DNA of 64,000 nucleotides from Stutzerimonas urumqiensis. GTDB lineage: Bacteria > Pseudomonadota > Gammaproteobacteria > Pseudomonadales > Pseudomonadaceae. The translations under genes were made by a program, and so were the position numbers. Within the stretch, counting starts at the first letter, position 1. Each line of letters opens with the position of its first letter. Below the pieces are notes generated by a model. The model did no database searches and was not told the origin of the DNA. It was given only the letters and a program-made list of their open reading frames with translations. Below, in pieces: positions 18,038-25,769 of this stretch. Location of the stretch: assembly GCF_003640395.1 (NCBI RefSeq), contig NZ_RBZQ01000001.1, forward strand, positions 62,001 to 126,000, read 5' to 3'.

Positions 18038-18090
18038 AATCTCGCGTTTTGCCGCCGGTTGCCGTAAAGCGATCGACCTGAAGGGTTTGC

Positions 18091-18166
18091 GTCCCCTTCG
18101 TCTAGTGGCCTAGGACACCGCCCTTTCACGGCGGTAACAGGGGTTCGAGTCCCCTAGGGGACGCCA
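18091..18166 (+). tRNA. tRNA-Glu (TTC), copy 1
   Basis: A 76-nucleotide tRNA with acceptor stem GTCCCCT/AGGGGAC, anticodon stem CCGCC/GGCGG around CTTTCAC (anticodon TTC), T-arm GGTTCGAGTCC and encoded CCA. It is the substrate of the adjacent GltX and is identical to copy 2. Confidence 0.97.
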
Positions 18167-18215
18167 CTATTCCAGCGCAGCATGTTCGTGTTGCTCGTCG
18201 AGAGACGCTAAATCC

Positions 18216-18291
<76 letters not shown>

Positions 18292-18336
18292 ATCCACGAC
18301 AGGTCGGCAATGCCGTCCTTGTTCTTCGAAGGTTTC

Positions 18337-18412
18337 GTCCCCTTCGTCTAGTGGCCTAGGACACCGCCCTTTCACGGCGGTAACAGGGGTTCGAGTCCCC
18401 TAGGGGACGCCA
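18337..18412 (+). tRNA. tRNA-Glu (TTC), copy 2
   Basis: Identical to the tRNA-Glu at 18091-18166. A seven-T run begins two bases after its CCA. Confidence 0.97.
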
Positions 18413-18437
18413 GTTTTTTTGCCCGTTTTGGGCGTTG

Positions 18438-18472
18438 AAGGGTCGCTTCTCCGGAAGTGGCCCTTTTGTTTT
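18438..18472 (+). terminator. terminator of the tRNA operon
   Basis: A 12-bp stem allowing two G-T wobbles (AAGGGTCGCTTC at 18438-18449, GAAGTGGCCCTT at 18454-18465) is followed by TTGTTTT. A short GCCCGTTTTGGGC hairpin lies just before it. Confidence 0.82.
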
Positions 18473-18608
18473 ATGGGCGGTCGAAAAGGTGTCGCGGCCG
18501 GCGGAAACTTCTTCGCCATGAATGGTCTGGTATATCTGCGCCAGTAATGCGTGACCTGCGGGCCAGGCGCACCTTCCGATTGCGACAGTGAACAACCGAG
18601 GACGCACC

Positions 18609-19058
18609 ATGAGCTGGGACCGCGAGCAACCCTTCGTCATCGACATCGAAGTCACCGCCGAGCACATCGATGGCCTGGGGCATGCCAACAATGCGGTCTA
18701 TGTCACCTGGCTCGAGCGTTGCGCCTGGGAGCATTCGCAGAGCCTGGGTCTAGGGCTGGACGACTACCGGCGACTCGATCGGGCGATGGCCGTACTGCGT
18801 CACGAGATCGACTACCTGGCCAGCGCGTATGCCGGCGACCGGTTGCGCATGGGGACCTGGATCGTCGAGTCCGATCAGCGCCTGAAGATGAACCGGGCCT
18901 TCCAGTTGGTGCGTGAGGCGGACGGGGCGACGCTCGTGCGGGCCATGACTACCTTCGTCTGCATCGAGCTTTCGAGCGGCCGGCCGAAACGCATGCCGCC
19001 CGAATTCATCGACGGCTACGGCAAGGCGCTGGTGCAGCCGTATCCGCTGGAGCTGTAG
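18609..19058 (+). CDS. acyl-CoA thioesterase, 4HBT hotdog family
   Basis: A 149-residue cytoplasmic hotdog-fold protein of the 4-hydroxybenzoyl-CoA thioesterase (4HBT/YbgC-like) family, which hydrolyses acyl-CoA thioesters. The family signature is clear in the N-terminal part: the His/Asp active-site segment EHIDGLGHANNAVYVTWLERC, then central-helix residues. The beta-strand GDRLRMGTWIVESDQRLKMNRAFQLV follows. I start at ATG 18609 with GAGG upstream; an in-frame GTG seven codons earlier is less likely. It is a single-gene unit between the tRNA terminator and the convergent small secreted protein. The physiological acyl-CoA is not evident. Confidence 0.88.
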   Translation: MSWDREQPFVIDIEVTAEHIDGLGHANNAVYVTWLERCAWEHSQSLGLGLDDYRRLDRAMAVLRHEIDYLASAYAGDRLRMGTWIVESDQRLKMNRAFQLVREADGATLVRAMTTFVCIELSSGRPKRMPPEFIDGYGKALVQPYPLEL

Positions 19059-19062
19059 GCGG

Positions 19063-19320
19063 TCAGCCGCCGATCGGAGGCTCGATTTCAGCGTCGCGAC
19101 GCTCCTTGGCATCCTCGCGCCAGTCATCCTGTACTTCTTCTTCCATCTTGCGGTCCATGTTCGTCGAGCCATCCTTGCCAGCCGTTCCGGCATCCATGTG
19201 GTTCTCGTGCATGGCGCTGCCGGGGGTTTCCTCGACGTCGTAGGTGCCGCTGTCTTCGTTGGCCATCGCAGTGGTGGCAAACAGCGCGGCGGCGAGGGCA
19301 AGGGGGAGCGGGGTTTTCAT
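19063..19320 (-). CDS. small secreted, highly charged hypothetical protein
   Basis: An 85-residue protein with a clean Sec signal peptide (MKTPLPLALAAALFATTAMA, cleavage after AMA). The mature chain of about 65 residues is very acidic and hydrophilic, rich in Glu, Asp, Met and His (for example MHENHMDAGT and MEEEVQDDW). The mature part has no Cys and no aromatic core, so it is probably intrinsically disordered in the periplasm. Met/His/acid richness could suit metal binding, but that is speculation. ATG 19320 follows an AAGGAGAA ribosome site, which supports a real gene. I do not recognise a family. Confidence 0.75.
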   Translation of the reverse strand: MKTPLPLALAAALFATTAMANEDSGTYDVEETPGSAMHENHMDAGTAGKDGSTNMDRKMEEEVQDDWREDAKERRDAEIEPPIGG

Positions 19321-19418
19321 CGGCGTTCTCCTTCTTCGGTTGAATGAAGGCATACTTCGCTTCCCTTTTTCCGACCTGTGCGGTGGGGGATTGTTCGTTT
19401 TTCATCCGGTCGGTGAGT

Positions 19419-20474
19419 ATGGCGCCGCGCAAGATCATCCACGTCGACTGCGACTGCTTCTTCGCCGCAATCGAGATGCGCGATGACCCGTCGCTGGCGA
19501 GCCGGCCAATCGCGGTGGGCGGCTCGGCGGATCGGCGCGGGGTCATTTCCACCTGCAACTATGAAGCGCGCGCTTATGGCATTCGCTCGGCCATGGCGTC
19601 GGCGCAGGCGCTGCGCCTGTGCCCGGACCTGCTGATCCTGCGACCCCGCATGGACGCCTATCGCGAGGCCTCGCAGGAAATCCGCGCGATCTTTCGCACC
19701 TATACCGACCGCATCGAGCCGCTGTCGCTGGACGAGGCGTACCTGGATGTCAGTGGCTGCGAGCACTTCGCCGGCAGCGCCACGCGGATCGCGCAGGACA
19801 TTCGTCGACGCGTCTGGCAACAGGTGCGCATCACGGTTTCCGCCGGTGTGGCACCGAACAAGTTTCTCGCCAAGATCGCGTCGGACTGGCGCAAGCCGGA
19901 CGGGCTCTTCGTCATCACGCCGGACCAGGTCGACGCCTTCGTCGAGGATCTGCCGGTCGACCGCCTGCATGGCGTCGGACGCGTCACCGCTCAGCGGCTC
20001 AAGCGACTGGGCATCGACCGTTGTGCCGATCTGAGGGCGTGGGATCGGCTGGCACTGGTTCGCGAGTTCGGTGCGTTCGGCGAGCGGTTGTGGAACCTGG
20101 CGCGGGGTATCGACGAACGACCGGTGCAGAGCGACAGCCGACGCCAGTCGGCCAGCGTCGAGCATACGTTCGAGCGCGACCTGCCGGACCTGGCGTCCTG
20201 CCTGGCGCAGCTGCCGATGCTGCTCGACGAGCTGGCCGGGCGCATGGCGCGGCTCGATTCGCGCTACCGGGCCGACAAGCCCTTCGTCAAGGTGAAGTTC
20301 CACGACTTCACCCAGACCACGCTGGAGCAGACCGGCGTCGGCCGCAGCCGCGAGGACTACGCCGCGTTGCTCACTTCGGCCTACGCCCGCGGCAACAAGC
20401 CGGTGCGCCTGCTGGGGGTAGGCGTGCGACTGATCGACCGCCGGTCCGGTTTCGAGCAACTCCACCTCTTCTGA
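19419..20474 (+). CDS. dinB: DNA polymerase IV
   Basis: A 351-residue Y-family translesion polymerase that extends past damaged bases with low fidelity. Catalytic motifs are intact: the first metal-binding Asp in IIHVDCDCFFAAIE and the Asp-Glu pair in LSLDEAYLDVSG near residue 103. Further family hallmarks are RPIAVGGSADRRGVISTCNY, GVAPNKFLAKIASDW and the little-finger region ending in QLHLF. Length is as in E. coli DinB. I start at ATG 19419; the earlier in-frame codon overlaps the divergent small gene. I looked for a LexA box (CTG-N10-CAG) in the upstream 100 bases and found none. Confidence 0.95.
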   Translation: MAPRKIIHVDCDCFFAAIEMRDDPSLASRPIAVGGSADRRGVISTCNYEARAYGIRSAMASAQALRLCPDLLILRPRMDAYREASQEIRAIFRTYTDRIEPLSLDEAYLDVSGCEHFAGSATRIAQDIRRRVWQQVRITVSAGVAPNKFLAKIASDWRKPDGLFVITPDQVDAFVEDLPVDRLHGVGRVTAQRLKRLGIDRCADLRAWDRLALVREFGAFGERLWNLARGIDERPVQSDSRRQSASVEHTFERDLPDLASCLAQLPMLLDELAGRMARLDSRYRADKPFVKVKFHDFTQTTLEQTGVGRSREDYAALLTSAYARGNKPVRLLGVGVRLIDRRSGFEQLHLF

Positions 20475-20571
20475 TCCCTGGCGGCACGCCTCTTGCTCCC
20501 TTGCCTATGCGTGCCGGTAGCCGACGGATGGCTGGCGATCCAGTTCAAGCCCGCGGTGCCTGGGGACGATA

Positions 20572-20597
20572 ACGACACCAAGGAGGCGTCGTTTTTC
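20572..20597 (+). terminator. terminator after dinB
   Basis: An 8-bp stem with one mismatch (ACGACACC at 20572-20579, GGCGTCGT at 20585-20592) is followed by five T residues, about 100 bases past the dinB stop. Confidence 0.7.
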
Positions 20598-20737
20598 AGG
20601 CACTTACCGCACGCGACAATTTTTAGACAGCTCGGTTTCGTGTTGTTAGAGTTGCCCCTACTTAAATAGTGGCTAATTAATATCAGCGGTGGCACTCGCC
20701 ACGGTGACAGATCGCGCGCTCGGCGCCGGGAGTTTCG
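20598..20737 (+). promoter_or_regulatory. AT-rich leader and likely promoter region of the MSHA locus
   Basis: The 140 bases before mshI1 are notably AT-rich for this genome (stretches ACAATTTTTAGACAG and CTACTTAAATAGTGGCTAAT). Several poor matches to -35/-10 elements can be drawn (for example TTGCCC, 16 bases, then TAATTA), but no consensus sigma-70 or sigma-54 site stands out. It is the only sizeable gap before the first pilus gene, so the main promoter is expected here. Confidence 0.45.
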
Positions 20738-21643
20738 GTGGGTTGGTTCAAGACTAAACGGGCAAAGCCGCTTGGACAGCTGGGCGTGGAAGCGTGCTCT
20801 CAGGGTGTCTCGCTGGCACAGGTGCAGCGACAGCCTGCCGGCCTGCCGCGGCTGCTGTGCTGCGACCATCGCGACGGCCGCCTGGCCGATGCGCTGAAAG
20901 AACTCGTCCAGGCCCATCGCCTGGAGGGCTTGAGCGTCAATTTTCTGTTGCAACCTGCCGACTACCAGATCTTCCTGCTCGAAGCGCCCGATATTCCAAC
21001 CGAGGAGCTGGCCGATGCCATGCGCTGGCGCGTCAAGGACGTGATCAGCCAGCCGCTCGAGGAGATGGTGATCGACAGCTTCGCGCTGCCGGTCGATGCC
21101 TACCGCGGTCGGACGCGCATGGCCTATTGCGTGGTGCTGCCGAAAGCGCGGATGGCCGCCATCGCCACCGCCGTGGCAGACGCGGGGCTGGTGCTGGCCA
21201 GCATCGACATTCCCGAGATGGCGTTCCGCAACCTCGGCCTGCTGGCCGGCGCCGACGGCATCAACATCGCGCTGCTGCAACTGAGCGCCAGCGACGGCCT
21301 GATCTGCGTGCAGAACGGCCCGGACATCTACATGGCGCGGCGCATCGAGCAAGGGGTGCGGGCCGGCCAGGACATCGGCGGCGTCGCGTTGGAAATCCAG
21401 CGCTCGCTCGACTACTTCGAAAGCCAGCTGGGCAAGGGCTACATCAACCGCATGTTCCTGCTGCCCACCGAAAGCGATGCCGAGGGCACGCACCAGGCCC
21501 TGGCCAGCGGCATGGCGATCAACCTGCTGCGACTCGATCTCGGCGAGCTGTTCGACGAACATTCCGAAGCCGACCTGCCGCCGGCGCTTCAGGCTCGCTG
21601 CCTCGGCGCGGTCGGCGCGGCGCTCCGGGAGGCGGCGCGGTGA
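20738..21643 (+). CDS. mshI: MSHA biogenesis protein MshI1 (PilM-like)
   Basis: A 301-residue cytoplasmic protein with an actin-like fold related to PilM, the inner-membrane alignment-complex component of type IV pilus machines. It has no membrane segment and starts MGWFKTKRAKPLGQLGVEAC. Typical features are PDIPTEELADAMRWRVKDVI and IALLQLSASDGLICVQNG. The C-terminal portion (AGQDIGGVALEIQRSLDYFESQ) is like MshI/PilM proteins. It starts with GTG at 20738 behind GGGAG. Its stop and the next start share a base (TGATG), indicating translational coupling. In Vibrio the order mshI-J-K-L is the same. Confidence 0.88.
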   Translation: MGWFKTKRAKPLGQLGVEACSQGVSLAQVQRQPAGLPRLLCCDHRDGRLADALKELVQAHRLEGLSVNFLLQPADYQIFLLEAPDIPTEELADAMRWRVKDVISQPLEEMVIDSFALPVDAYRGRTRMAYCVVLPKARMAAIATAVADAGLVLASIDIPEMAFRNLGLLAGADGINIALLQLSASDGLICVQNGPDIYMARRIEQGVRAGQDIGGVALEIQRSLDYFESQLGKGYINRMFLLPTESDAEGTHQALASGMAINLLRLDLGELFDEHSEADLPPALQARCLGAVGAALREAAR

Positions 21644-22251
21644 TGCAGAACATCAACCTCTACCAGCCGGGCGACAAGCGCCGTGCCGACGGCCCCCGGC
21701 CGACGCAGATGCTCGTCGGGCTGCTCGCCCTGGGGCTGGTCATGGCGAGCCATGCCGCCTGGCTCGGCTGGCAATGGCGGGTGGCTGACTCCGCCGCCGC
21801 GCAGGCCGAGACGCAGGCGCAGGCCGCCGAACAGACACTTGCCTCGCTGCGTGCCGGCTATCAGGAGCCTCGGCTCGACCCGGCGCTGGTGCAGCGCACC
21901 AGCGATCAGCAGGCCGAAAACGGCGAGCTCGCACGACTTTCCGGCTACCTCGATTCGCTCGATGCCCAGCGCTCGCTGGGGTTCGTGCCGCTGCTCGCGG
22001 GTCTGGCCGAACGACACCCGCCGACGGGACTCTGGCTGACGCGCATCCGCCTCGATGACGGCGGCGCCGAGCTGGCCCTTCAAGGCCTCGCACAAAAGCA
22101 GGACCTGTTGCCCGCCTACCTTCACAGCCTGGGGCGCAGCGCGTCGCTGAGCGGCCGCACCTTCGGTCACTTCGACATCGAGCGCGTGCCGGGCGACCTG
22201 TTGCAGTTCCGGCTGGCTTCGCGTGCCGCGCAGGAAAACGACGATGAATGA
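21643..22251 (+). CDS. MSHA biogenesis protein MshI2 (PilN-like)
   Basis: A 202-residue bitopic inner-membrane protein of PilN type. The short cytoplasmic N-terminus carries the PilM-binding-like INLYQP motif (MQNINLYQPGDKRR), seen in PilN proteins. One transmembrane segment follows (about residues 24-44, MLVGLLALGLVMASHAAW). A coiled-coil region comes next (about 50-110, rich in Ala, Gln and Glu), then a periplasmic ferredoxin-like domain (GLWLTRIRLDDGGAELALQG). It would dock on MshI1 through INLYQP and pair with MshJ in the alignment complex. The start overlaps the MshI1 stop by one base; its own end overlaps mshJ by 8 bases. Confidence 0.88.
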   Translation: MQNINLYQPGDKRRADGPRPTQMLVGLLALGLVMASHAAWLGWQWRVADSAAAQAETQAQAAEQTLASLRAGYQEPRLDPALVQRTSDQQAENGELARLSGYLDSLDAQRSLGFVPLLAGLAERHPPTGLWLTRIRLDDGGAELALQGLAQKQDLLPAYLHSLGRSASLSGRTFGHFDIERVPGDLLQFRLASRAAQENDDE

Positions 22252-22912
22252 GCTGATCCGACGCTGGCATGGCATGGCCGCGCGCGAGCGCTGGCTGACT
22301 TACGGGGTCGGGCTCGCCGTGCTCGGCATGCTCTATGTGACCCTGCTGGCCGACCCGCTGAGCAGCCGTATCGCGACCCGGGAGAGCGCCCGGCTTGCCG
22401 CGCAGACCCGTCTGCTGGAGGCCGACTCGGCGCTGGCCGACATGCAGGCGCGGCTGGCGGCCGACCCCAACCGCGCGCAGCGTGAAGCGCTGGACGCCGC
22501 ACTCGCCGGCCGCGACGCCTTGCTCGCGCGCATCGACACGCACACCCGCGCGCTGGTCTCGCCGGCGCAGATGAAGTCGCTCCTGCAAGCGCTGTTGCAG
22601 GCCGAGCCCGGCCTCACACTGGTTGGCCTGGACAGCTTCAGCGAACCCCTCAGCCTGCCGGGTGCCACGTCCGCGGCGCCGAGCGAGGCATCCAAGGCAG
22701 TGCCGGTGGTGCTTTACCGCCACGGCCTGCGGCTGACCCTCGAGGGTGGCTATTTCGATCTGATCGGCTACCTCGATGCGGTGCGCCAGAGCGGCTGGCG
22801 GCTGCACTGGGATCGGCTGGACTACCAGGTCGGCGAAGACGGGCATGCCCGCGCGCGGATCGTTCTCGAATTGCACACGCTCAGCCGTGACGCGGGGTGG
22901 GTCGGTGTCTAA
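22244..22912 (+). CDS. mshJ: MSHA biogenesis protein MshJ (PilO-like)
   Basis: A 222-residue bitopic inner-membrane protein of PilO/MshJ type: short cytoplasmic N-terminus (MNELIRRWHGMAARERWL), a transmembrane helix at about residues 20-40 (YGVGLAVLGMLYVTLLA), a long Ala/Leu/Arg coiled coil (about 45-110), and a periplasmic domain (about 110-222). It is expected to heterodimerise with the PilN-like protein and connect the cytoplasmic ATPase to the secretin. ATG 22244 lies inside the end of the preceding gene (8-base overlap), and its end overlaps mshK by 8 bases, so the two joints are built alike. Confidence 0.87.
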   Translation: MNELIRRWHGMAARERWLTYGVGLAVLGMLYVTLLADPLSSRIATRESARLAAQTRLLEADSALADMQARLAADPNRAQREALDAALAGRDALLARIDTHTRALVSPAQMKSLLQALLQAEPGLTLVGLDSFSEPLSLPGATSAAPSEASKAVPVVLYRHGLRLTLEGGYFDLIGYLDAVRQSGWRLHWDRLDYQVGEDGHARARIVLELHTLSRDAGWVGV

Positions 22913-23243
22913 CGCACGTCACTTGCCCATCGCGCTCCTGCTGGGCGTCCTCGCCATGCCGGCGCTGGCGCTCGACCCCACGCGCCCGCCCGTCGCGCTG
23001 CAACCCAGCGCGCCGCAGGATGCCGTGCAGGCAGCCGCCCCGCTGCGCCTGCAAGCCATTTTCCATACCCAAGCCGCCGCCAGCGCCGTGATCAACGGCC
23101 AGACCCTACGGGTCGGCGATCGGCTGGGCGACGTGCGCGTGCTGGCGATCGACGCCAGCGGCGTGCTGATCGAGCGCCAGGGCCGGCGCGAACACCTGGC
23201 CCTGGCCGCTCCCATCCTCACTCCGAGTCGAATCGCCCCATGA
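22905..23243 (+). CDS. mshK: MSHA biogenesis protein MshK
   Basis: A 112-residue periplasmic protein in the position of MshK/PilP. It has a signal peptide (LPIALLLGVLAMPALA), followed by DPTRPPVALQPSA, a short linker and a small beta-domain (LQAIFHTQAAASAVINGQTLRVGDRLGDVRVLAIDASGVLI), the pattern of secretin-pilot/PilP and GspC-HR-like domains that touch the secretin. I take GTG at 22905, overlapping mshJ by 8 bases, as the start, because this yields a normal signal peptide; a TTG at 22923 would also work. The stop overlaps mshL (ATGA). Confidence 0.8.
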   Translation: MSNARHLPIALLLGVLAMPALALDPTRPPVALQPSAPQDAVQAAAPLRLQAIFHTQAAASAVINGQTLRVGDRLGDVRVLAIDASGVLIERQGRREHLALAAPILTPSRIAP

Positions 23244-24844
23244 CGCATTTCCTTCCCTCGCGCCTTGGCCTGCTGGGCCTCGTCGTTCTGCTCGGCGCCT
23301 GCCAGACGTTCGAGGACGGCGACCGGCGTCTCTATCGCCAGGGCAACCAGCTGCTCGAAGACAGCCTCGAGCGGAACCGCACCAAGACCGCGCCGCCGCC
23401 GAGCATCCAGGCGGCGCTGATGCCGCCGCTGGCGATCGCCGCCGGCGAGACCCGGCCGAGCGGGCCGCGTTTCGATGTGGCGGTCAATGACATGCCGGCG
23501 CGCGACTTCTTCCTCAGCCTGATGAACAGCGCTGGCGAGAACCTGCTCGTCCACCCGGACGTGACCGGCACCATTTCCTTCAGCCTGCGTAACGTCACGC
23601 TCGAAGAAGTGCTGGCGGCGGTGCGCGACAGCTACGGCTACGACTATCGCCGCACCAGCTACGGCTACCAGATCCAGCCGAACACCGCCGTCACCCGCAC
23701 CTACAACCTCGACTACCTGAACGTGCAGCGCGAAGGGGCGACCGAGACCCGCGTCAGCTCCGGGCAGGTCACCACCAGCGAAGACACCGGCAGCGACGCC
23801 ACCGGCACCACCACCAGCACCACGGCCAGCACCGTGCCCGCCAGCCTGCTGGTGACCACCAGCAGCGTGGATTTCTGGAACGAAGTGCGCGAAGTGATCG
23901 CCATGATCATCGGCGGGGAAGGGGACAACAGCGTCGTGGTCAATCCGCAGAGCGGCTTGCTGGTGGTGCGCGCCAATAGCCGCGACCAGCAGAACGTCGC
24001 CGACTTCCTCGCGCGCGCCCAGCGCAACCTTCAGCGCCAGGTCATTCTCGAAACGAAGATCCTGGAAGTGACGCTGTCCGAAGGCTTCCAGTCGGGCATC
24101 AACTGGGCGCAGCTCGCCTCGATGGGCAACGCCGACATTTCCCTCGGTGTCAGCGGCGACACCCTCGACGGGCCGCAGGGCGCCGGCGGCGTGTTCAGCG
24201 CGGCGGTCAGCGTCGGCGACTTCAGCGGCGTGCTGCAATTGCTGGAAACCCAGGGCCAGGTGCGCGTGCTGTCCAGCCCGCGGGTCTCGACGCTGAACAA
24301 CCAGAAGGCGGTGATCAAGGTCGGTACGGATGAGTACTTCGTGACCGACGTGTCGACCACCACCACCTCGTTGGTCGGCGGCACCACCGCGCCGGACCTG
24401 GACGTGACGCTGACGCCGTTCTTCTCGGGCATCTCGCTCGACGTCACCCCGCAGATCGACGAGTACGAGCAGGTCACCCTGCACGTGCGCCCGACGGTGA
24501 GCCGCGTCGAAGACCAGAACAAGATCATCGAGCTGGGTGGCGAGGACAACGCCTTCAACCTGCCGCTGGCGCTGTCGACCACTCGCCAGTCCGACTCCAT
24601 CGTGCGCGCGCGCAGCGGCCAGGTCGTGGTGATCGGCGGCCTGCTGGAGAACAGCAGCACCAACAACGACGCCAACGTACCCTGGGCCTCGAAGCTGCCC
24701 GTGGTCGGCAACCTGTTCCAGCAGCAGCGCAAGGCCGTCCGGCAATCCGAGCTGGTCATCCTGATGCGGCCGGAAGTGGTCAGCGACCAGGCGTGGCTGG
24801 ATGACCTGCGCCGCAGTGCCGAATCCTTCCGGGAGCTGCGCTGA
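23240..24844 (+). CDS. mshL: MSHA pilus outer-membrane secretin MshL
   Basis: A 534-residue secretin forming the outer-membrane gate through which the pilus passes. It is a lipoprotein (signal ending in LGAC, Cys near residue 21). An N-terminal N0/STN-like domain (NDMPARDFFLSLMNSAGENL, then TGTISFSLRNVTLEEVL) is followed by N1-type domains. The C-terminal secretin domain contains VRVLSSPRVSTLNNQKA, then VTLHVRPTVSRV, and the conserved end VVIGGLLEN and LVILMRPEVV. A low-complexity Thr/Ser stretch lies at about 175-215 (TSEDTGSDATGTTTSTTAST), perhaps a flexible linker. ATG 23240 overlaps the MshK stop. Confidence 0.95.
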   Translation: MTHFLPSRLGLLGLVVLLGACQTFEDGDRRLYRQGNQLLEDSLERNRTKTAPPPSIQAALMPPLAIAAGETRPSGPRFDVAVNDMPARDFFLSLMNSAGENLLVHPDVTGTISFSLRNVTLEEVLAAVRDSYGYDYRRTSYGYQIQPNTAVTRTYNLDYLNVQREGATETRVSSGQVTTSEDTGSDATGTTTSTTASTVPASLLVTTSSVDFWNEVREVIAMIIGGEGDNSVVVNPQSGLLVVRANSRDQQNVADFLARAQRNLQRQVILETKILEVTLSEGFQSGINWAQLASMGNADISLGVSGDTLDGPQGAGGVFSAAVSVGDFSGVLQLLETQGQVRVLSSPRVSTLNNQKAVIKVGTDEYFVTDVSTTTTSLVGGTTAPDLDVTLTPFFSGISLDVTPQIDEYEQVTLHVRPTVSRVEDQNKIIELGGEDNAFNLPLALSTTRQSDSIVRARSGQVVVIGGLLENSSTNNDANVPWASKLPVVGNLFQQQRKAVRQSELVILMRPEVVSDQAWLDDLRRSAESFRELR

Positions 24845-24845
24845 G

Positions 24846-25769
24846 GTGTACGAAGCCTTCTTCGGCCTGCGCGAAAAACCCTTCGCGCTGACGCCCAACA
24901 CCGGCTTCATGGTCGAGCTCGCGCCTTACCAGGCGTGCCTCAACCTGCTGCGCGTGGCGTTGGCCGAGGGCGAGGGCTTCGTCAAGATCACCGGCGAAGT
25001 GGGCACCGGCAAGACGCTGCTGTGTCGCGCGCTGCTCAATGAACTGGCGGCCGAACGCTACCAGGTGGCCTGGCTGCCGGACCCGGCGCTCAGCCCGAGC
25101 GCCCTGCGCCAGGCGCTGGCACACGAACTCGGGATCACCGACGCCCAGTGGCTGGACGACCAGGGCGTGCAGGCCGCGCTGCAGCAGCGTCTGGTCCAGA
25201 TCGCCGGCAGCGGCCGCAGCACCGTCGTGCTGATCGACGAGGCGCAGGCCCTGTCGCGCAACACGCTCGAAGGGCTGCGCCTGCTCACCAACCTCGAAAC
25301 CGAGCGCAGCAAGCTGTTGCAGGTGGTGCTGTTCGGCCAGCCCGAGCTCGACGCGCTGCTGCACCGGCATGACCTGCGCCAGCTGCGCCAGCGCATCACC
25401 TTTTCCTACCGGCTGCGCCCGCTGGATGCGGCCGACACGGCGCGCTACCTGGCACGACGCATGGCGTGCGCGGGCTTTGCCGGCGAGGCGCCCTTCACGC
25501 CCGCCGCGGTGCGCCAGCTCACCCGCGGTAGCGGCGGCATTCCGCGACTGATCAACGTGCTCGCCCACAAGGCGCTGATGGCGGCCTTCGGCGAAGGCGC
25601 GCAGCGCATCGAGGCCACCCATGTGCGCCGTGCGTTGGCCGATACCGAAGGCGCCCAGCCCTTTTTCCAACCGTCCCGGCGCCTCGGCTGGCTGTTCGCG
25701 GCGTGCCTCGCCGGCGCCGCCATCGGCGCCTGGCCCTGGGTCGAACGCCTCTCGACGGTGCTGACATGA
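24846..25769 (+). CDS. mshM: MSHA biogenesis protein MshM (ExeA-like AAA ATPase)
   Basis: A 307-residue inner-membrane-associated AAA+ ATPase of the ExeA/GspA type. Features are YEAFFGLREKPFALTPN at the N-terminus, Walker A GEVGTGKT near residue 52, Walker B TVVLIDEAQALS near 130, sensor residues, and a C-terminal hydrophobic segment (LGWLFAACLAGAAIGAWPW). ExeA-like proteins bind peptidoglycan through a distinct C-terminal domain and help insert secretins; here the chain ends just after the membrane helix, so a peptidoglycan-binding domain is absent. The start is GTG 24846, one base after the mshL stop. It presumably helps assemble the MshL secretin. Confidence 0.9.
   Translation: MYEAFFGLREKPFALTPNTGFMVELAPYQACLNLLRVALAEGEGFVKITGEVGTGKTLLCRALLNELAAERYQVAWLPDPALSPSALRQALAHELGITDAQWLDDQGVQAALQQRLVQIAGSGRSTVVLIDEAQALSRNTLEGLRLLTNLETERSKLLQVVLFGQPELDALLHRHDLRQLRQRITFSYRLRPLDAADTARYLARRMACAGFAGEAPFTPAAVRQLTRGSGGIPRLINVLAHKALMAAFGEGAQRIEATHVRRALADTEGAQPFFQPSRRLGWLFAACLAGAAIGAWPWVERLSTVLT

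Noticed and set aside
19344..19418. A LexA-regulated promoter for dinB
   Set aside because: I looked for CTG-N10-CAG in the upstream 100 bases and did not find it, so SOS control is not supported from sequence.
22919..24910. A 663-codon minus-strand frame across mshK and mshL
   Set aside because: Its composition is typical of an antisense frame in GC-rich DNA, and the plus-strand genes are clearly coding.
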